Below are positions 15,096 to 23,315 of a stretch of DNA of 51,575 bases, piece by piece. Source of the DNA: Sporocytophaga sp. (GTDB lineage Bacteria; Bacteroidota; Bacteroidia; Cytophagales; Cytophagaceae); contig NZ_JAGHZZ010000030.1 in NCBI RefSeq assembly GCF_017745095.1, forward strand, positions 1 through 51,575. Direction: 5' to 3'. A program made the position numbers and the translations under genes. The notes under the pieces were generated by a model. It was not told the DNA's origin. It did no database searches and saw only the letters and a program-made list of their open reading frames with translations. The number at the start of each line of letters is the position of its first letter. Positions within the stretch are counted from its first letter, which is position 1.

Positions 15096-17305
15096 TAAAA
15101 CAATTTTTGTGTTTTTTCAGTGATTTCAGATAGGATAGTCCTTATACCTGAATTTACTCCCTGAATATATTGAGGAAGTGTGTATTTGGCTGCAGACAGA
15201 GATGAACCAATTTTTATAGTATAAGCATGTTCTGGCATTTCCTTGAACATATCTTCATCTGTCCAGTCATCACCAGCAGCAAGGATAAAATCAAAATGAG
15301 CCTTAAGATACTTTTTAACGGCTCTGCCTTTATTAATCAATGCACTTTTGATTTCAACCACTTTATTACCCTCTAAAACAGACAGTCCCATGTTTGTGGT
15401 CAGATATTGAAGATAGTCCAGCAGTTCCTTTTTTCTGGCATTGGAGAGATCATCATCGGCTTTTCTGTAATGCCAAACAAGGGAGTGTTCTTTTTCTTCG
15501 ATAAATGTTCCCGGTGTTTTTTCAACGAAGTGATTGAGAAGTGCAGATAATTCTTTTTTCCATTCATCATTAAGTTGAAACATCATTTTCCAATTCTTTT
15601 CTCTTCTCATCCACAATCCATGTTCTGCAATGATGTCCATATTAAAATGACCAAACCACTCATTCAATGTTTCCTTATTCCTTCCTGAAATAATTACTAC
15701 TTTGAGATTTTTAATAGCGCATAGTTTGGTCATTATATCATTTAGATCCTTGTCTGGTTTGGCGTGTTCAGGTTTATTCTGAAAGGAAACCAGCGTGCCA
15801 TCATAATCTAGGAATAATATTCTTTTCTTGGAAGAATTAAAATCTGAAATAACTTTGTGTTTTAGCTCCGGGGTAAGCCTCTTCATGGCCAGTTCTTCTT
15901 GCTTCTGTACAATCTCTTCCATTGATTTTAGAAATATAGATGTCCACTTTGAAACATCATATTTTCTAAGAAGATATTGCATTTCAGACATTCTTCTCTG
16001 TTGTTCATCAAATGGCATGCATAAAGCGGTCTTTATCGCATTGGCACATTCTTCTATGTTGTATGGATTAATTACCAATGCATCTGAGAGTTCTTTTGCA
16101 GCACCTGCCATTTCACTGAGAATCAATACCCCCGTTTCATCATTACGGCTTGCTACATATTCTTTGCAGACTAGATTCATTCCATCTCTTAAAGGAGTAA
16201 TCAGTGCTACATCACTTAATTTATAAAATGCAGAGAGGGATTGAAGTGGATAAGATCTGTAAAAATAAAGGACAGGAGTCCAATTTACTGTGCGGTATTT
16301 GGAGGTGATATTGCCTACCAGCTCGTCTATCTCCATCTTAAGATTCTTATACAGCTGTACCTTTTCCCTTGAAGGTACAACGATCATCAGCAGTGAGACT
16401 TTTTCTCTGAATTCAGGATTTTTCTCGAGAAAATTATCAAAGGCCTTCAATCGCTCCGGGATTCCCTTAGTATAATCGAGTCTGTCAATGGAAAGAATGA
16501 TCTTAACATCCTGAAATTGTTTTCTATGCAAGCCTACCTGTCTTTCGGTAGATTTTAGCATAGATGTTTCCCAGTATTTAAAAAAGTCTATTCCTAAGGG
16601 AAAAGCATCTACTTTGAATATACGTTCTTCAGCCCTTACCGTACCCATTTTATTTTCCATTCCCAATATCCTTTGAATAGAAGTAAGAAAGTGCTTTACA
16701 TCATCATGCGTGTGAAAGCCGATAAGATCAGCTCCTGTAACGCCTTCAAGTATCTGTTCTCTCCATGGAAGTATTCTGAAGATTTCATATGAAGGAAAAG
16801 GGATATGTTGAAAATAGGCAATTTTTGCTTTGGGTAATTTTTTTCTAATAAGTCCAGGTAATAGCAATAGGTGGTAATCATGAATCCATATGAAATCTTC
16901 TTCTCCTGCATGCTTAAGCACCTCGTCACAAAAGATTTCATTGACTTTTTTATATACTTCCCATTGTTCTTCATGGCAGGAGGTATATGTGGGAAAAGAA
17001 TGAAACAAAGGCCAGAGTGTGGTATTGCTAAACCCTTCATAAAATTGGTTTACATCATTATCATTTAAGAAAATTGGTATAAGTCTTTGTTTTTCAAGAC
17101 TTGATTTGATATCATCGGTATTTTCATGAAACCCTTCAAGAGAAAAACCTGCCCAGCCTATCCATACTGAGTTCATGTCTTTGCTGGCACCGGCAAGTCC
17201 AGTGGCTAGTCCACCAGGACTAGGTGTGAAAACTACCTTATTGTCTTTTCTGCTTAATGTTACAGGAAGACGGTTTGAAACAATAATTGTCTTTTCCATC
17301 TGCAA
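15095..17305 (-). CDS. Bifunctional trehalose-6-phosphate synthase/phosphatase (OtsA-OtsB fusion)
   Basis: The 736-aa cytosolic enzyme makes trehalose from UDP-glucose and glucose-6-phosphate in two steps. The N-terminal GT20 synthase (about 1-470) shows SNRLPVT, the PGGLATGL loop, DYHLLLLPG, FQHIPFPS, DRLDYTKGIPERL and LRDGMNLVCKEYVA. The C-terminal HAD phosphatase (about 500-730) shows FLDYDGTLV (nucleophile Asp and acid Asp), ISGRN, AEHGLWMR and the metal-binding GDDWTDEDMF. Synthase-phosphatase fusions of this length are common in Bacteroidetes. An ATG two codons further in is an equally good start. Its stop overlaps the start of the downstream OmpR-type regulator, which is unusual and suggests that trehalose synthesis is co-expressed with a dedicated two-component system. 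Confidence 0.96.
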   Translation of the reverse strand: MQMEKTIIVSNRLPVTLSRKDNKVVFTPSPGGLATGLAGASKDMNSVWIGWAGFSLEGFHENTDDIKSSLEKQRLIPIFLNDNDVNQFYEGFSNTTLWPLFHSFPTYTSCHEEQWEVYKKVNEIFCDEVLKHAGEEDFIWIHDYHLLLLPGLIRKKLPKAKIAYFQHIPFPSYEIFRILPWREQILEGVTGADLIGFHTHDDVKHFLTSIQRILGMENKMGTVRAEERIFKVDAFPLGIDFFKYWETSMLKSTERQVGLHRKQFQDVKIILSIDRLDYTKGIPERLKAFDNFLEKNPEFREKVSLLMIVVPSREKVQLYKNLKMEIDELVGNITSKYRTVNWTPVLYFYRSYPLQSLSAFYKLSDVALITPLRDGMNLVCKEYVASRNDETGVLILSEMAGAAKELSDALVINPYNIEECANAIKTALCMPFDEQQRRMSEMQYLLRKYDVSKWTSIFLKSMEEIVQKQEELAMKRLTPELKHKVISDFNSSKKRILFLDYDGTLVSFQNKPEHAKPDKDLNDIMTKLCAIKNLKVVIISGRNKETLNEWFGHFNMDIIAEHGLWMRREKNWKMMFQLNDEWKKELSALLNHFVEKTPGTFIEEKEHSLVWHYRKADDDLSNARKKELLDYLQYLTTNMGLSVLEGNKVVEIKSALINKGRAVKKYLKAHFDFILAAGDDWTDEDMFKEMPEHAYTIKIGSSLSAAKYTLPQYIQGVNSGIRTILSEITEKTQKLF

Positions 17306-17414
17306 GAATTAACTTTAATAATACGCCTTAGGTTTCTACAGAAAATTAAAATACAATTAGAATTCCTTTAGCAAGGATAGGGAATAGGGTGAAAAAAATG
17401 TGATCTAAAAGTAA

Positions 17415-17455
17415 AACAGCCCATTCCGGCCAAAAAGAAGTAGAAATGGACTGTT
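17415..17455 (-). terminator. Terminator after the cytosolic yceI gene
   Basis: On the minus strand AACAGTCCATT pairs with AATGGGCTGTT (the one mismatch is U-G in RNA) around a long loop, followed by TTTTACTTTT. It ends the dioxygenase-yceI transcript before otsAB. Confidence 0.6.
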
Positions 17456-17463
17456 GTATATTG

Positions 17464-17976
17464 TTATGCTTGTTGCTGATATTGTACTTCAGCAGTAATA
17501 GCAACTTCATCACTAACCAGAAAGCCTCCTGTTTCAAGGGTAGCATTCCAATTGATACCCCAATCTTTTCTGTTAATTTTACCGGTTACGGTAAAACCTG
17601 CCTTGGTATTACCCCATGGATCTTTAGCCACACCACCAAATTCTACATTTAGCTTCACTGGCTTGGTAATACCAGCAATCGAAAGATCTCCTTCCAGTGT
17701 AGATCCATCAAATTTTTTACCAGTGAAAATTAATTGAGGATGTTTTTCAGCATTGAAGAAATCAGCTGATTTTAAGTGTCCGTCTCTTTGTTCGTTACCA
17801 GTATCAATAGAGGAGAGGTCCGCTGAAAAATTAATTTTCGCTCCTTTAAAATCATCACTTGAAGTTTCAACTTCAGATGCAAAAGACTTAAAATGTCCTT
17901 TCACATTATTGATCATAAGGTGTTTTACCTTAAACCCAATTTCGCTATGCACAGGGTCAAGAATCCATTTTGCCAT
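17464..17976 (-). CDS. YceI-family protein, cytosolic form
   Basis: At 170 aa this is a complete YceI domain: WILDPVHSEIGFKVKHLMI at the start, DLSSIDTGNEQRDGHLKSADFF in the middle, GDLSIAGITKPVKLNVEF, then GFTVTGKINRKDWGI. YceI proteins form a lipocalin-like barrel that binds isoprenoid or polyprenyl lipids. There is no signal peptide, unlike the paralogue at 18945. It begins 25 bases after the dioxygenase gene on the same strand, so the two are probably one operon. A role with quinone-like lipids or oxidative stress is inferred from the family. Confidence 0.93.
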   Translation of the reverse strand: MAKWILDPVHSEIGFKVKHLMINNVKGHFKSFASEVETSSDDFKGAKINFSADLSSIDTGNEQRDGHLKSADFFNAEKHPQLIFTGKKFDGSTLEGDLSIAGITKPVKLNVEFGGVAKDPWGNTKAGFTVTGKINRKDWGINWNATLETGGFLVSDEVAITAEVQYQQQA

Positions 17977-18000
17977 AATTGTATGTTTTTTAAAAAGTTT

Positions 18001-18876
18001 TTAATTAGTAAGTTTAACTGATGTCATTGATATAGACCCTAATTCTGTCTTATCATTAAACAGCATAGGCGTTTCTTTGTCCTGTTTTAAGCCAAGTACA
18101 TAAAGCAATGGCATATAATGTTCAGGACTAGGTACTGCCAGTTGTACTTCTTTCCCTAGTAAATGATAATTAATCAGGGAATTGTGATTGTTTTCCAGTA
18201 TCAGTTTTTTGACCTTTTCATTCGCTTCAATTGCCCAGTCGAAACCTCCCTGAGTGTTCCAGTCAGCTCGATGAAGGTTATGCACAATATTGCCGCTTCC
18301 CATGATAAGAATTCCTTTTTGCCTTAATACAGAAAGATCCTTTGCCAATTCATAGTGCCATAAGGGATCCTTAGTGTAATCCATGCTCATTTGAATGACA
18401 GGTATATTTGCTCCCGGATACAAATGCGTAATAACACTCCAGCTTCCATGATCCAACCCCCAGTTGTGATCTGACTGAACAGATGTTTTCTTTACAATTC
18501 CTTTTACATCATCAGCCAGTTCAGGACTTCCCGGAGCGGGATATTGAAACTCATGTAATTCTTTTGGAAAACCACCGAAATCATGAATGGTTTTAGGTTT
18601 TGCCATTGCGGTAACAAAAGTACCCTTTGTTTCCCAGTGTGCAGATATACAAAGAATTGCTTTAGGTGTAGGAAGGCTTTTTCCGGCATCCTGCCATCCC
18701 TTGGAAAATTCATTTTGTTGCAAGGCATTCATAGGACTTCCATGGCCAAGAAATAAAACGGGCATGGTTTCCGTGGATTCAAATTCCGAAGTGAGTTTAT
18801 TGAGTTCTTTAAGATTCATAGCTCCTCCCGCGAAAGGCATTAATGCTAGTATTTTTAAGAAATCTGTCCTGTTCAT
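18001..18876 (-). CDS. DODA-type (LigB-family) extradiol dioxygenase, YgiD-like
   Basis: The 291-aa protein matches the YgiD/4,5-DOPA dioxygenase group. Metal ligands are His45 in LGHGSPMN, His80 in SAHWE and His199 in NIVHNLH, and the acid-base His143 lies in LDHGSWSV. Family members cleave catechol rings next to a hydroxyl, using a non-heme metal. Residues 1-20 form a hydrophobic N-terminus (FLKILALMPFAGGAMN) that may be a signal or membrane anchor, as in many Bacteroidetes homologues. It is first in an operon with the cytosolic yceI. The true substrate is unknown. Confidence 0.9.
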   Translation of the reverse strand: MNRTDFLKILALMPFAGGAMNLKELNKLTSEFESTETMPVLFLGHGSPMNALQQNEFSKGWQDAGKSLPTPKAILCISAHWETKGTFVTAMAKPKTIHDFGGFPKELHEFQYPAPGSPELADDVKGIVKKTSVQSDHNWGLDHGSWSVITHLYPGANIPVIQMSMDYTKDPLWHYELAKDLSVLRQKGILIMGSGNIVHNLHRADWNTQGGFDWAIEANEKVKKLILENNHNSLINYHLLGKEVQLAVPSPEHYMPLLYVLGLKQDKETPMLFNDKTELGSISMTSVKLTN

Positions 18877-18900
18877 AATAGATGGAATTATGTAAGGAAA

Positions 18901-18936
18901 AAAAAGAGGGCTGATTTATTTGTCAGCCCTCTTTTT
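18901..18936 (-). terminator. Intrinsic terminator after the exported yceI gene
   Basis: AAGAGGGCTGA/TCAGCCCTCTT forms 11 pairs around an eight-base loop, and the minus strand continues with eight T residues. It separates the exported yceI gene from the dioxygenase gene downstream. Confidence 0.93.
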
Positions 18937-18944
18937 GTTTCTGC

Positions 18945-19535
18945 TTATTTTGCAGCTACCAGGTCGACATTCAATTCGAAGTCGTCGTTGATTGCTTTGT
19001 CTCCAAGGTTATCGAAGAAGCTACCTGAGCCATATTTGATATCATATAGAGTTCTGTTCACAACAATTTTAGCTTTAGCTTTGATTTGATTTCCTACAGT
19101 CTGGATAGTAGCAGGGAATTCAAGCTCTTTAGTGATACCTTTGATAGTTAGGTTTCCTTTAACGTTGTACTGATCTTTACCAGTAGATGTAACTTTAGTA
19201 ATTACAAAAGTTGATTTAGGGAATTTTGCAGTAGAGAAGAAATCATCAGATTTTAAGTGTCCTACAAATTTCTCATTGTAACCAGCATCTGCAAGGTCAG
19301 TACAAGTCATAGAGTTCATATCGATAGTGAAAGAACCACCTGTGAAAGTTTTACCGTCAGAGATAAGTTTTCCATCAGCAATGTTGATTCCACCTGTGTG
19401 CTCACCAGTTACTTTTTTGCCAAGCCATACTACTTTGCTTTGTTTTGCATCTACTTTGTATTCTGTTGTTCCTGCAGTGAAAGCCATTGCTAAAAAGGCG
19501 AAAATTACTGCAACAAAAAGACCATTACGTTTCAT
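18945..19535 (-). CDS. YceI-family protein, exported form
   Basis: The 196-aa protein has a signal peptide (about 1-21, MKRNGLFVAVIFAFLAMAFT) and a YceI lipocalin-like domain: TEYKVDAKQSKVVWLGKKV, GSFTIDMNSMTCTD, VGHLKSDDFFSTAKFPKSTF and GNLTIKGITKELEFPA. It probably binds an isoprenoid-type lipid in the periplasm. The gene is monocistronic: a strong terminator follows, and upstream lie an exact -7 element (TAACTTTG) and two FNR-like boxes, so it is likely induced when oxygen is low or by a related Crp/Fnr signal. Three copies of TTTAGGTTT (19543-19570, plus strand) lie between promoter and start. Confidence 0.93.
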   Translation of the reverse strand: MKRNGLFVAVIFAFLAMAFTAGTTEYKVDAKQSKVVWLGKKVTGEHTGGINIADGKLISDGKTFTGGSFTIDMNSMTCTDLADAGYNEKFVGHLKSDDFFSTAKFPKSTFVITKVTSTGKDQYNVKGNLTIKGITKELEFPATIQTVGNQIKAKAKIVVNRTLYDIKYGSGSFFDNLGDKAINDDFELNVDLVAAK

Positions 19536-19604
19536 AGTTTTGAATTTAGGTTTTAGGTTTATTTAGGTTTAATAATTACTTTATTTTTCAATGATTTATT
19601 AACA

Positions 19605-19672
19605 CAAAGTTATATTAATTGACTCCTTATTTCCATTGATCTGGATTAAGAAAATTCGTTGATTCAGATCAA
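19605..19672 (-). promoter_or_regulatory. yceI promoter with two FNR-like boxes
   Basis: On the minus strand TAACTTTG (19605-19612) is an exact -7 element. TTGAT-CTGG-ATTAA (19636-19649) has nine of ten FNR consensus bases and is centred 37.5 bases before the last G of the -7 element, which puts it near -42. TTGAT-TCAG-ATCAA (19659-19672) is a perfect FNR palindrome 23 bp further upstream. Confidence 0.7.
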
Positions 19673-19689
19673 TTTTTGTTATTATACCA

Positions 19690-20340
19690 TCAGCTTTTCG
19701 AAAAATGAATTTTAAAGCACCCTGATTCCGGAGTATTATTTCTTCTACACAATTGTATAAGAATTAGCATCATACTCTCAAGTGTCCTGCTTGTACTCAG
19801 GTTGCCAGCCAGTTGCGGTACCATTCCAGATTCTTTTATCAGAGCGGAAACTGTAGCAACAGCAATTTCATCGTCTCCAGCTAAAAAACAATCTGCATTC
19901 ATTTGATTTTTGAAATCTGAAGGAAAGATTGTATTAAATGCCTTTACAACTTTTGAATAAGGAAGGTATTTCTGTAACTCTTCAGCAGCGCTTGAGAATG
20001 GAGAGGTTAGTAATTTACTTTTATCCTCATTCAGCGGATTGATAATGCTAATAACAATTTTTCCGGTTACTACATCTTTAATATAATCCGCAACTTCTTC
20101 CTGTACTTCATAAGCCACCGCAGGAATAATTACATCAGCTTCCCATGAACCTTCATGAATACAATTCAATATTTCAATATTAGCATTTGGCAATTCTGAA
20201 AAAATAGCATCGTAAGTCTTATGACATTTTTCAGAATCCTTATCCATTAACAGAATATGATGGCCGCTTGCTGCAAGGCTTTGTGAAAGTGCCGAGCCCA
20301 TTGCTCCTCCGGCTCCGATAACTGCAATGGTCTTTTTCAT
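19690..20340 (-). CDS. NADPH-dependent F420-reductase-like NAD(P)-binding protein
   Basis: The 216-aa product starts with the Rossmann motif VIGAGGAMGSALSQSLAASG (residues 7-26), followed by the adenine-ribose-binding LLMDKD. Further in are NPLNEDKS and ELQKYLPYSKVVKAFNTIFPSDF, the signature of the NADP oxidoreductase/coenzyme F420-dependent family. In non-F420 bacteria such proteins act on unknown redox partners. It has its own promoter (exact TATCTTTG) preceded by FNR-like dyads, so it appears to be regulated together with yceI and the cbb3 locus rather than being in an operon with the regulator gene 109 bases upstream. Confidence 0.85.
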   Translation of the reverse strand: MKKTIAVIGAGGAMGSALSQSLAASGHHILLMDKDSEKCHKTYDAIFSELPNANIEILNCIHEGSWEADVIIPAVAYEVQEEVADYIKDVVTGKIVISIINPLNEDKSKLLTSPFSSAAEELQKYLPYSKVVKAFNTIFPSDFKNQMNADCFLAGDDEIAVATVSALIKESGMVPQLAGNLSTSRTLESMMLILIQLCRRNNTPESGCFKIHFSKS

Positions 20341-20375
20341 CTGTGCTTGTGTTTAAATCATTTAAATTTATAACA

Positions 20376-20443
20376 CAAAGATAGGGCATGTCGGTGGTTC
20401 GGGACATTGACCTGCATCAAGAAAAAGCATTGATGCAAGTCAT
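20376..20443 (-). promoter_or_regulatory. Promoter with FNR-like boxes before the F420-reductase-like gene
   Basis: TATCTTTG on the minus strand (20376-20383) is an exact -7 element. TTGAC-CTGC-ATCAA (20407-20420) is a nine-of-ten FNR box whose centre is 37.5 bases before the last G of the -7, the same distance as at yceI. A second half site, TTGAT (20430-20434), completes a larger dyad, TGCATCAA/TTGATGCA, which could double as a terminator of the upstream regulator gene. Confidence 0.65.
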
Positions 20444-20449
20444 AAAATT

Positions 20450-21031
20450 TCAGGAACTTGAAGCTTGCTTTTTTCTTATTCTGCTGATTGTTTCAGGCTT
20501 AATTCCCAGAAAAGATGCAATCATATGTTGAGGCACCCGCTGCACGAGATCCGGGTATGTTTTTAGCATGCGCATATACTTTTCTTCGGCAGTATTGGTA
20601 ATGGTAGAGAGCAATCTCTTGTGCATAGCAACAAAACTTCCCTGAATCAACAACCGGAAATAACGTTCGAACTTTGGTATATGCTCAAACAGCTTATCCT
20701 GAGATTGCTTATCCAATAAAAGTATTTCGGTATCCTCCAGTGCATCTATATTGTATATAGCCTCCTCACAGGTAAGAAAGCTGTTCATGTCGGTAATCCA
20801 CCAATCTTCAGGAGCAAATTGTATTATATGTTCTTCTCCCTTATCATCAACGGAATAGGACCTTAATAATCCTTTAGTAACAAAAGCAACATATTCAGAG
20901 ATATCTCCGGCCTGCAGCAAATATTGCTTTTTTCTGAGTTTTTTAGGAATAAAGAGCGTCTTACAAAAAGCTTTATCTTCTTCTGTAATCTCAATTTTCC
21001 GTTCTATATTTTCAAATAATAAATCAAACAT
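20450..21031 (-). CDS. Crp/Fnr-family transcriptional regulator
   Basis: I choose the ATG at 21029-21031 (193 aa), which gives the standard start MFDLLFENIERKIEITEED. The frame can be extended by 54 residues but that part is not family-like. A cyclic-nucleotide-binding-type beta roll (about 20-110, LLQAGDISEYVAFVTKGLLR) is joined by a helix to a helix-turn-helix (about 155-190, MIASFLGIKPETISRIRKK). The recognition helix carries E-T-I-S-R, the residues with which FNR contacts TTGAT. There is no four-cysteine Fe-S cluster set, so it is more FixK-like than a direct oxygen sensor. FNR-like boxes precede several genes within 6 kb, and I infer that this protein acts on them. Confidence 0.9.
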   Translation of the reverse strand: MFDLLFENIERKIEITEEDKAFCKTLFIPKKLRKKQYLLQAGDISEYVAFVTKGLLRSYSVDDKGEEHIIQFAPEDWWITDMNSFLTCEEAIYNIDALEDTEILLLDKQSQDKLFEHIPKFERYFRLLIQGSFVAMHKRLLSTITNTAEEKYMRMLKTYPDLVQRVPQHMIASFLGIKPETISRIRKKQASSS

Positions 21032-21272
21032 TGTAAATGAATTGTCAGGTAAGTAAACTTCCCGAAGCCGCAAAAAAGCAAAAAAAACCTTATTTTCTAA
21101 ATTTATTATCTGATGGTTACCCAAGAAGATTTTTGACAATATTTTTTTATTGATAATCAGCGATTTGTGAGAGTAACTTTCAATGCCCAGCATTAAACTG
21201 CCAGTTTGCTTTTCGGTTTCTTTTCGGTGTGATTTAAAAAAACAATTCTAAAATACTTTACTTTGTTCCATA

Positions 21273-22406
21273 ATGGAAAGGTTGATTTGTGCGTTTGTGT
21301 TCATTTTTATGATGAACAATTCTTTTATATGTCTTAGTCAGGTGAGGGATAGCACAGTTGTAAAAGATACATCAGAATTTTCATTCTGGGGTTTTGTAGA
21401 TATTTATTATGGTTATAACTTTAATATACCTCCTTCACGTGTAGTTGGTGAGCTGGTGACAGGCAATAGCTTTCTATATTCTCACAACAGACATAATGAA
21501 TTTAACCTAAATAATGGAATTGCAGGTGTTGATTATCTAAATGATAAGGTTCGCGGAGTTCTGGCGCTTCAAGCCGGTACTTATGTACAATATAATTACG
21601 CAAATGAACCTGTAATGCTTAGGTATATATATGAAGCTTATGGTGGGTATCAACCAATAAAGAACTTATGGATTGACGCCGGTATTTTTACTTCTCACAT
21701 AGGATCAGAAAGCGCCATATCCTCTGAAGATCTTACTTTATCAAGGTCCATGATGGCAGATAATACACCTTACTATGAGACTGGTGTCAGAGCATCATAT
21801 GATATTAATAATAAACTAAAAATTAATGGTCTTATTTTAAACGGATGGCAAAACATAACTGATCATAATAAAAATAAGGCCTTAGGAACACAGGTTCAAT
21901 TCAAACCTATAGAGAATTTACTATTGAATTACAGCACTTTTTATGGGAAGGAATCCGGAGCATACGAGCAAACTATTGGAGTGATAAACACAGATTCTTT
22001 ATCGACACGAAGGTTCTTTAATAATTTATATTGTCAAGCCAACCTGGCAAAATTTAATTTGTTATGTTCTTTTGATATTGGTTTTCAAAAGAAAAGGAAA
22101 GTTGCAGGCAGTTACATATGGTTCAATCCAACTTTAATTTTGAATTATTCAATTACTGAAAAAATTAGCGCAGTGGCCAGATGCGAATATTATAGTGATA
22201 AAAACGGTGTCATAATTTATACCGGAACACCGAATGGCTTTCAGACAATTGCCGGTTCTTTTGGCCTTAATTTCAAGTTAGCGGAGTATTTATTATGGAG
22301 AATAGAAGGGAAGATTTTTGAATCGAAAGACAAAGTTTTTCTTACTAAAGATAATCAGTCTGATAAAAGTGTATTGCTATTATCTTCTGTTGCGATAAAG
22401 TTTTAG
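21273..22406 (+). CDS. Outer-membrane beta-barrel porin (OmpL/BBP2-like)
   Basis: The 377-aa protein has a signal peptide (about 1-23, ending CLSQ) followed by alternating amphipathic strands with aromatic girdles, for example FWGFVDIYYGYNFNIP, GVLALQAGTYVQYNY, WIDAGIFTSHIGSESA, and ends in VLLLSSVAIKF, a typical final barrel strand with terminal Phe. It fits the putative beta-barrel porin-2 (OmpL-like) family. It probably forms a diffusion pore for small solutes. A TTACTTTG element (21258-21265) close to the ATG implies a very short 5' leader. It is divergent from the Crp/Fnr regulator gene but has no FNR box at the expected distance. Confidence 0.85.
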   Translation: MERLICAFVFIFMMNNSFICLSQVRDSTVVKDTSEFSFWGFVDIYYGYNFNIPPSRVVGELVTGNSFLYSHNRHNEFNLNNGIAGVDYLNDKVRGVLALQAGTYVQYNYANEPVMLRYIYEAYGGYQPIKNLWIDAGIFTSHIGSESAISSEDLTLSRSMMADNTPYYETGVRASYDINNKLKINGLILNGWQNITDHNKNKALGTQVQFKPIENLLLNYSTFYGKESGAYEQTIGVINTDSLSTRRFFNNLYCQANLAKFNLLCSFDIGFQKKRKVAGSYIWFNPTLILNYSITEKISAVARCEYYSDKNGVIIYTGTPNGFQTIAGSFGLNFKLAEYLLWRIEGKIFESKDKVFLTKDNQSDKSVLLLSSVAIKF

Positions 22407-22505
22407 TAATCCTCTTTATATGATCCTTTCTTTATTAGCTCAATATTACTGAATTTGAATCCAAAATGATCTGTAACATTTGATTGGTTCAGAGGTTTTT
22501 CAAGT

Positions 22506-22721
22506 ATGAAAAATTATAAGCTATCTGTCATCTTTGTTACCCTTTATCTCTTTGTATTTACCGTTCTATCCAGGATGGATATTGAATTAGAGATCATGCT
22601 TTCGCTTTTCTCATTATCTCCGTTTCTTATTTTGTGGATGGTATATTCCGTACTGAAATATGGCAAACATTCCGGTAAGGCTTTAAATGAGCGGGAATGG
22701 GGATATGAGGACAGAGTCTGA
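22506..22721 (+). CDS. Small two-TM membrane protein, 71 aa
   Basis: Two hydrophobic helices (about 6-22 and 29-50) are followed by a charged tail, VLKYGKHSGKALNEREWGYEDRV. Small proteins with this WGYxD-type ending are common next to respiratory genes in Bacteroidetes, but the function is unknown. It is likely a real gene: it starts with ATG, has a normal coding pattern and is packed tail to tail with the OsmC gene, four bases apart. Confidence 0.75.
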   Translation: MKNYKLSVIFVTLYLFVFTVLSRMDIELEIMLSLFSLSPFLILWMVYSVLKYGKHSGKALNEREWGYEDRV

Positions 22722-22725
22722 CCAA

Positions 22726-23184
22726 TCAGGTTCCGGTTTTCTTTCCCGCCTTATTTAAGTATTCAAAAATAGGGTGAATCTCTATATTGATTTTTAAAGC
22801 TCTTCTTGAAGGGCAGGCAGTTTCTGCTTCATCCAGGCATCTCTGAGCTAGCAGGAAAGAACTGTTATTTTTTAGCTTAACTATTGGTCTGATCAGAATT
22901 TCTTCAGTTGTAAACTTTTCTGCTTTTTTTTCAAGCTTAACAAAACACTGGCTTTGATATGATATTACTTCAAGGTTATTTTTCTCCGCTATTTCCAGAA
23001 AGGTTGTCATAAAACAAGAAGAGACAGATGCTCCCAGCAACTGTTCTGGAGTCCACTGGTTCTTTTTCTCACTAGGTGTTTCTAATGGAGAGAAAACCTT
23101 TATCTCATCAACTCCATGTGAGGTAAGGAATCCAGCTTTTTCTGATTTCCAGGACAGATCTATTTCATAGAAGTATTCTTCCAT
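22726..23184 (-). CDS. OsmC-family peroxiredoxin-like protein
   Basis: The 152-aa protein carries the two conserved cysteines of the OsmC/Ohr family: one in LLGASVSSCFMTTF (about 57) and one in ETACPSRRAL (about 124). Such proteins reduce organic hydroperoxides as head-to-tail dimers. The YeaO/YhfA-like spacing does not separate OsmC from Ohr with certainty. An exact -7 element (TATATTTG, minus strand 23205-23212) precedes it. It is divergent from the cbb3 locus and shares its upstream region, where an FNR-like box lies. Confidence 0.88.
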   Translation of the reverse strand: MEEYFYEIDLSWKSEKAGFLTSHGVDEIKVFSPLETPSEKKNQWTPEQLLGASVSSCFMTTFLEIAEKNNLEVISYQSQCFVKLEKKAEKFTTEEILIRPIVKLKNNSSFLLAQRCLDEAETACPSRRALKINIEIHPIFEYLNKAGKKTGT

Positions 23185-23204
23185 TGTTGTAATAATTTAT
23201 GTTT

Positions 23205-23212
23205 CAAATATA
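23205..23212 (-). promoter_or_regulatory. -7 element of the OsmC gene
   Basis: TATATTTG on the minus strand exactly matches TAnnTTTG and lies 20 bases before the ATG at 23184. Confidence 0.6.
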
Positions 23213-23257
23213 AGTTATTGTGCAACAGCCAGTGATGACATATATTATCTGAAAAAC

Positions 23258-23300
23258 TGATATTTGTCATTTATCCCCTTTTTAAAATCGAGTTCCTTTG
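23258..23300 (+). promoter_or_regulatory. FNR-like box and promoter of the cbb3 locus, first gene
   Basis: TGAT-ATTT-GTCA (23258-23269) is an FNR-type dyad. TTCCTTTG (23293-23300) matches seven of eight -7 positions. The dyad centre lies 36.5 bases before the last G, the same class II geometry as at yceI and the F420-reductase-like gene. The reverse complement of this exact 12-mer occurs before ccoS at 26174. Confidence 0.65.
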
Positions 23301-23315
23301 TTCAAAATAAAATGT

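Noticed and set aside
19543-19570. Three TTTAGGTTT copies before yceI
   Set aside because: A simple short AT-rich repeat in the 5' leader; there is no dyad and no known binding motif, so no function is proposed.
21032-21193. 54-residue N-terminal extension of the Crp/Fnr regulator
   Set aside because: The family begins at the ATG at 21031; the extension has no family-like residues and lies where the promoter should be.
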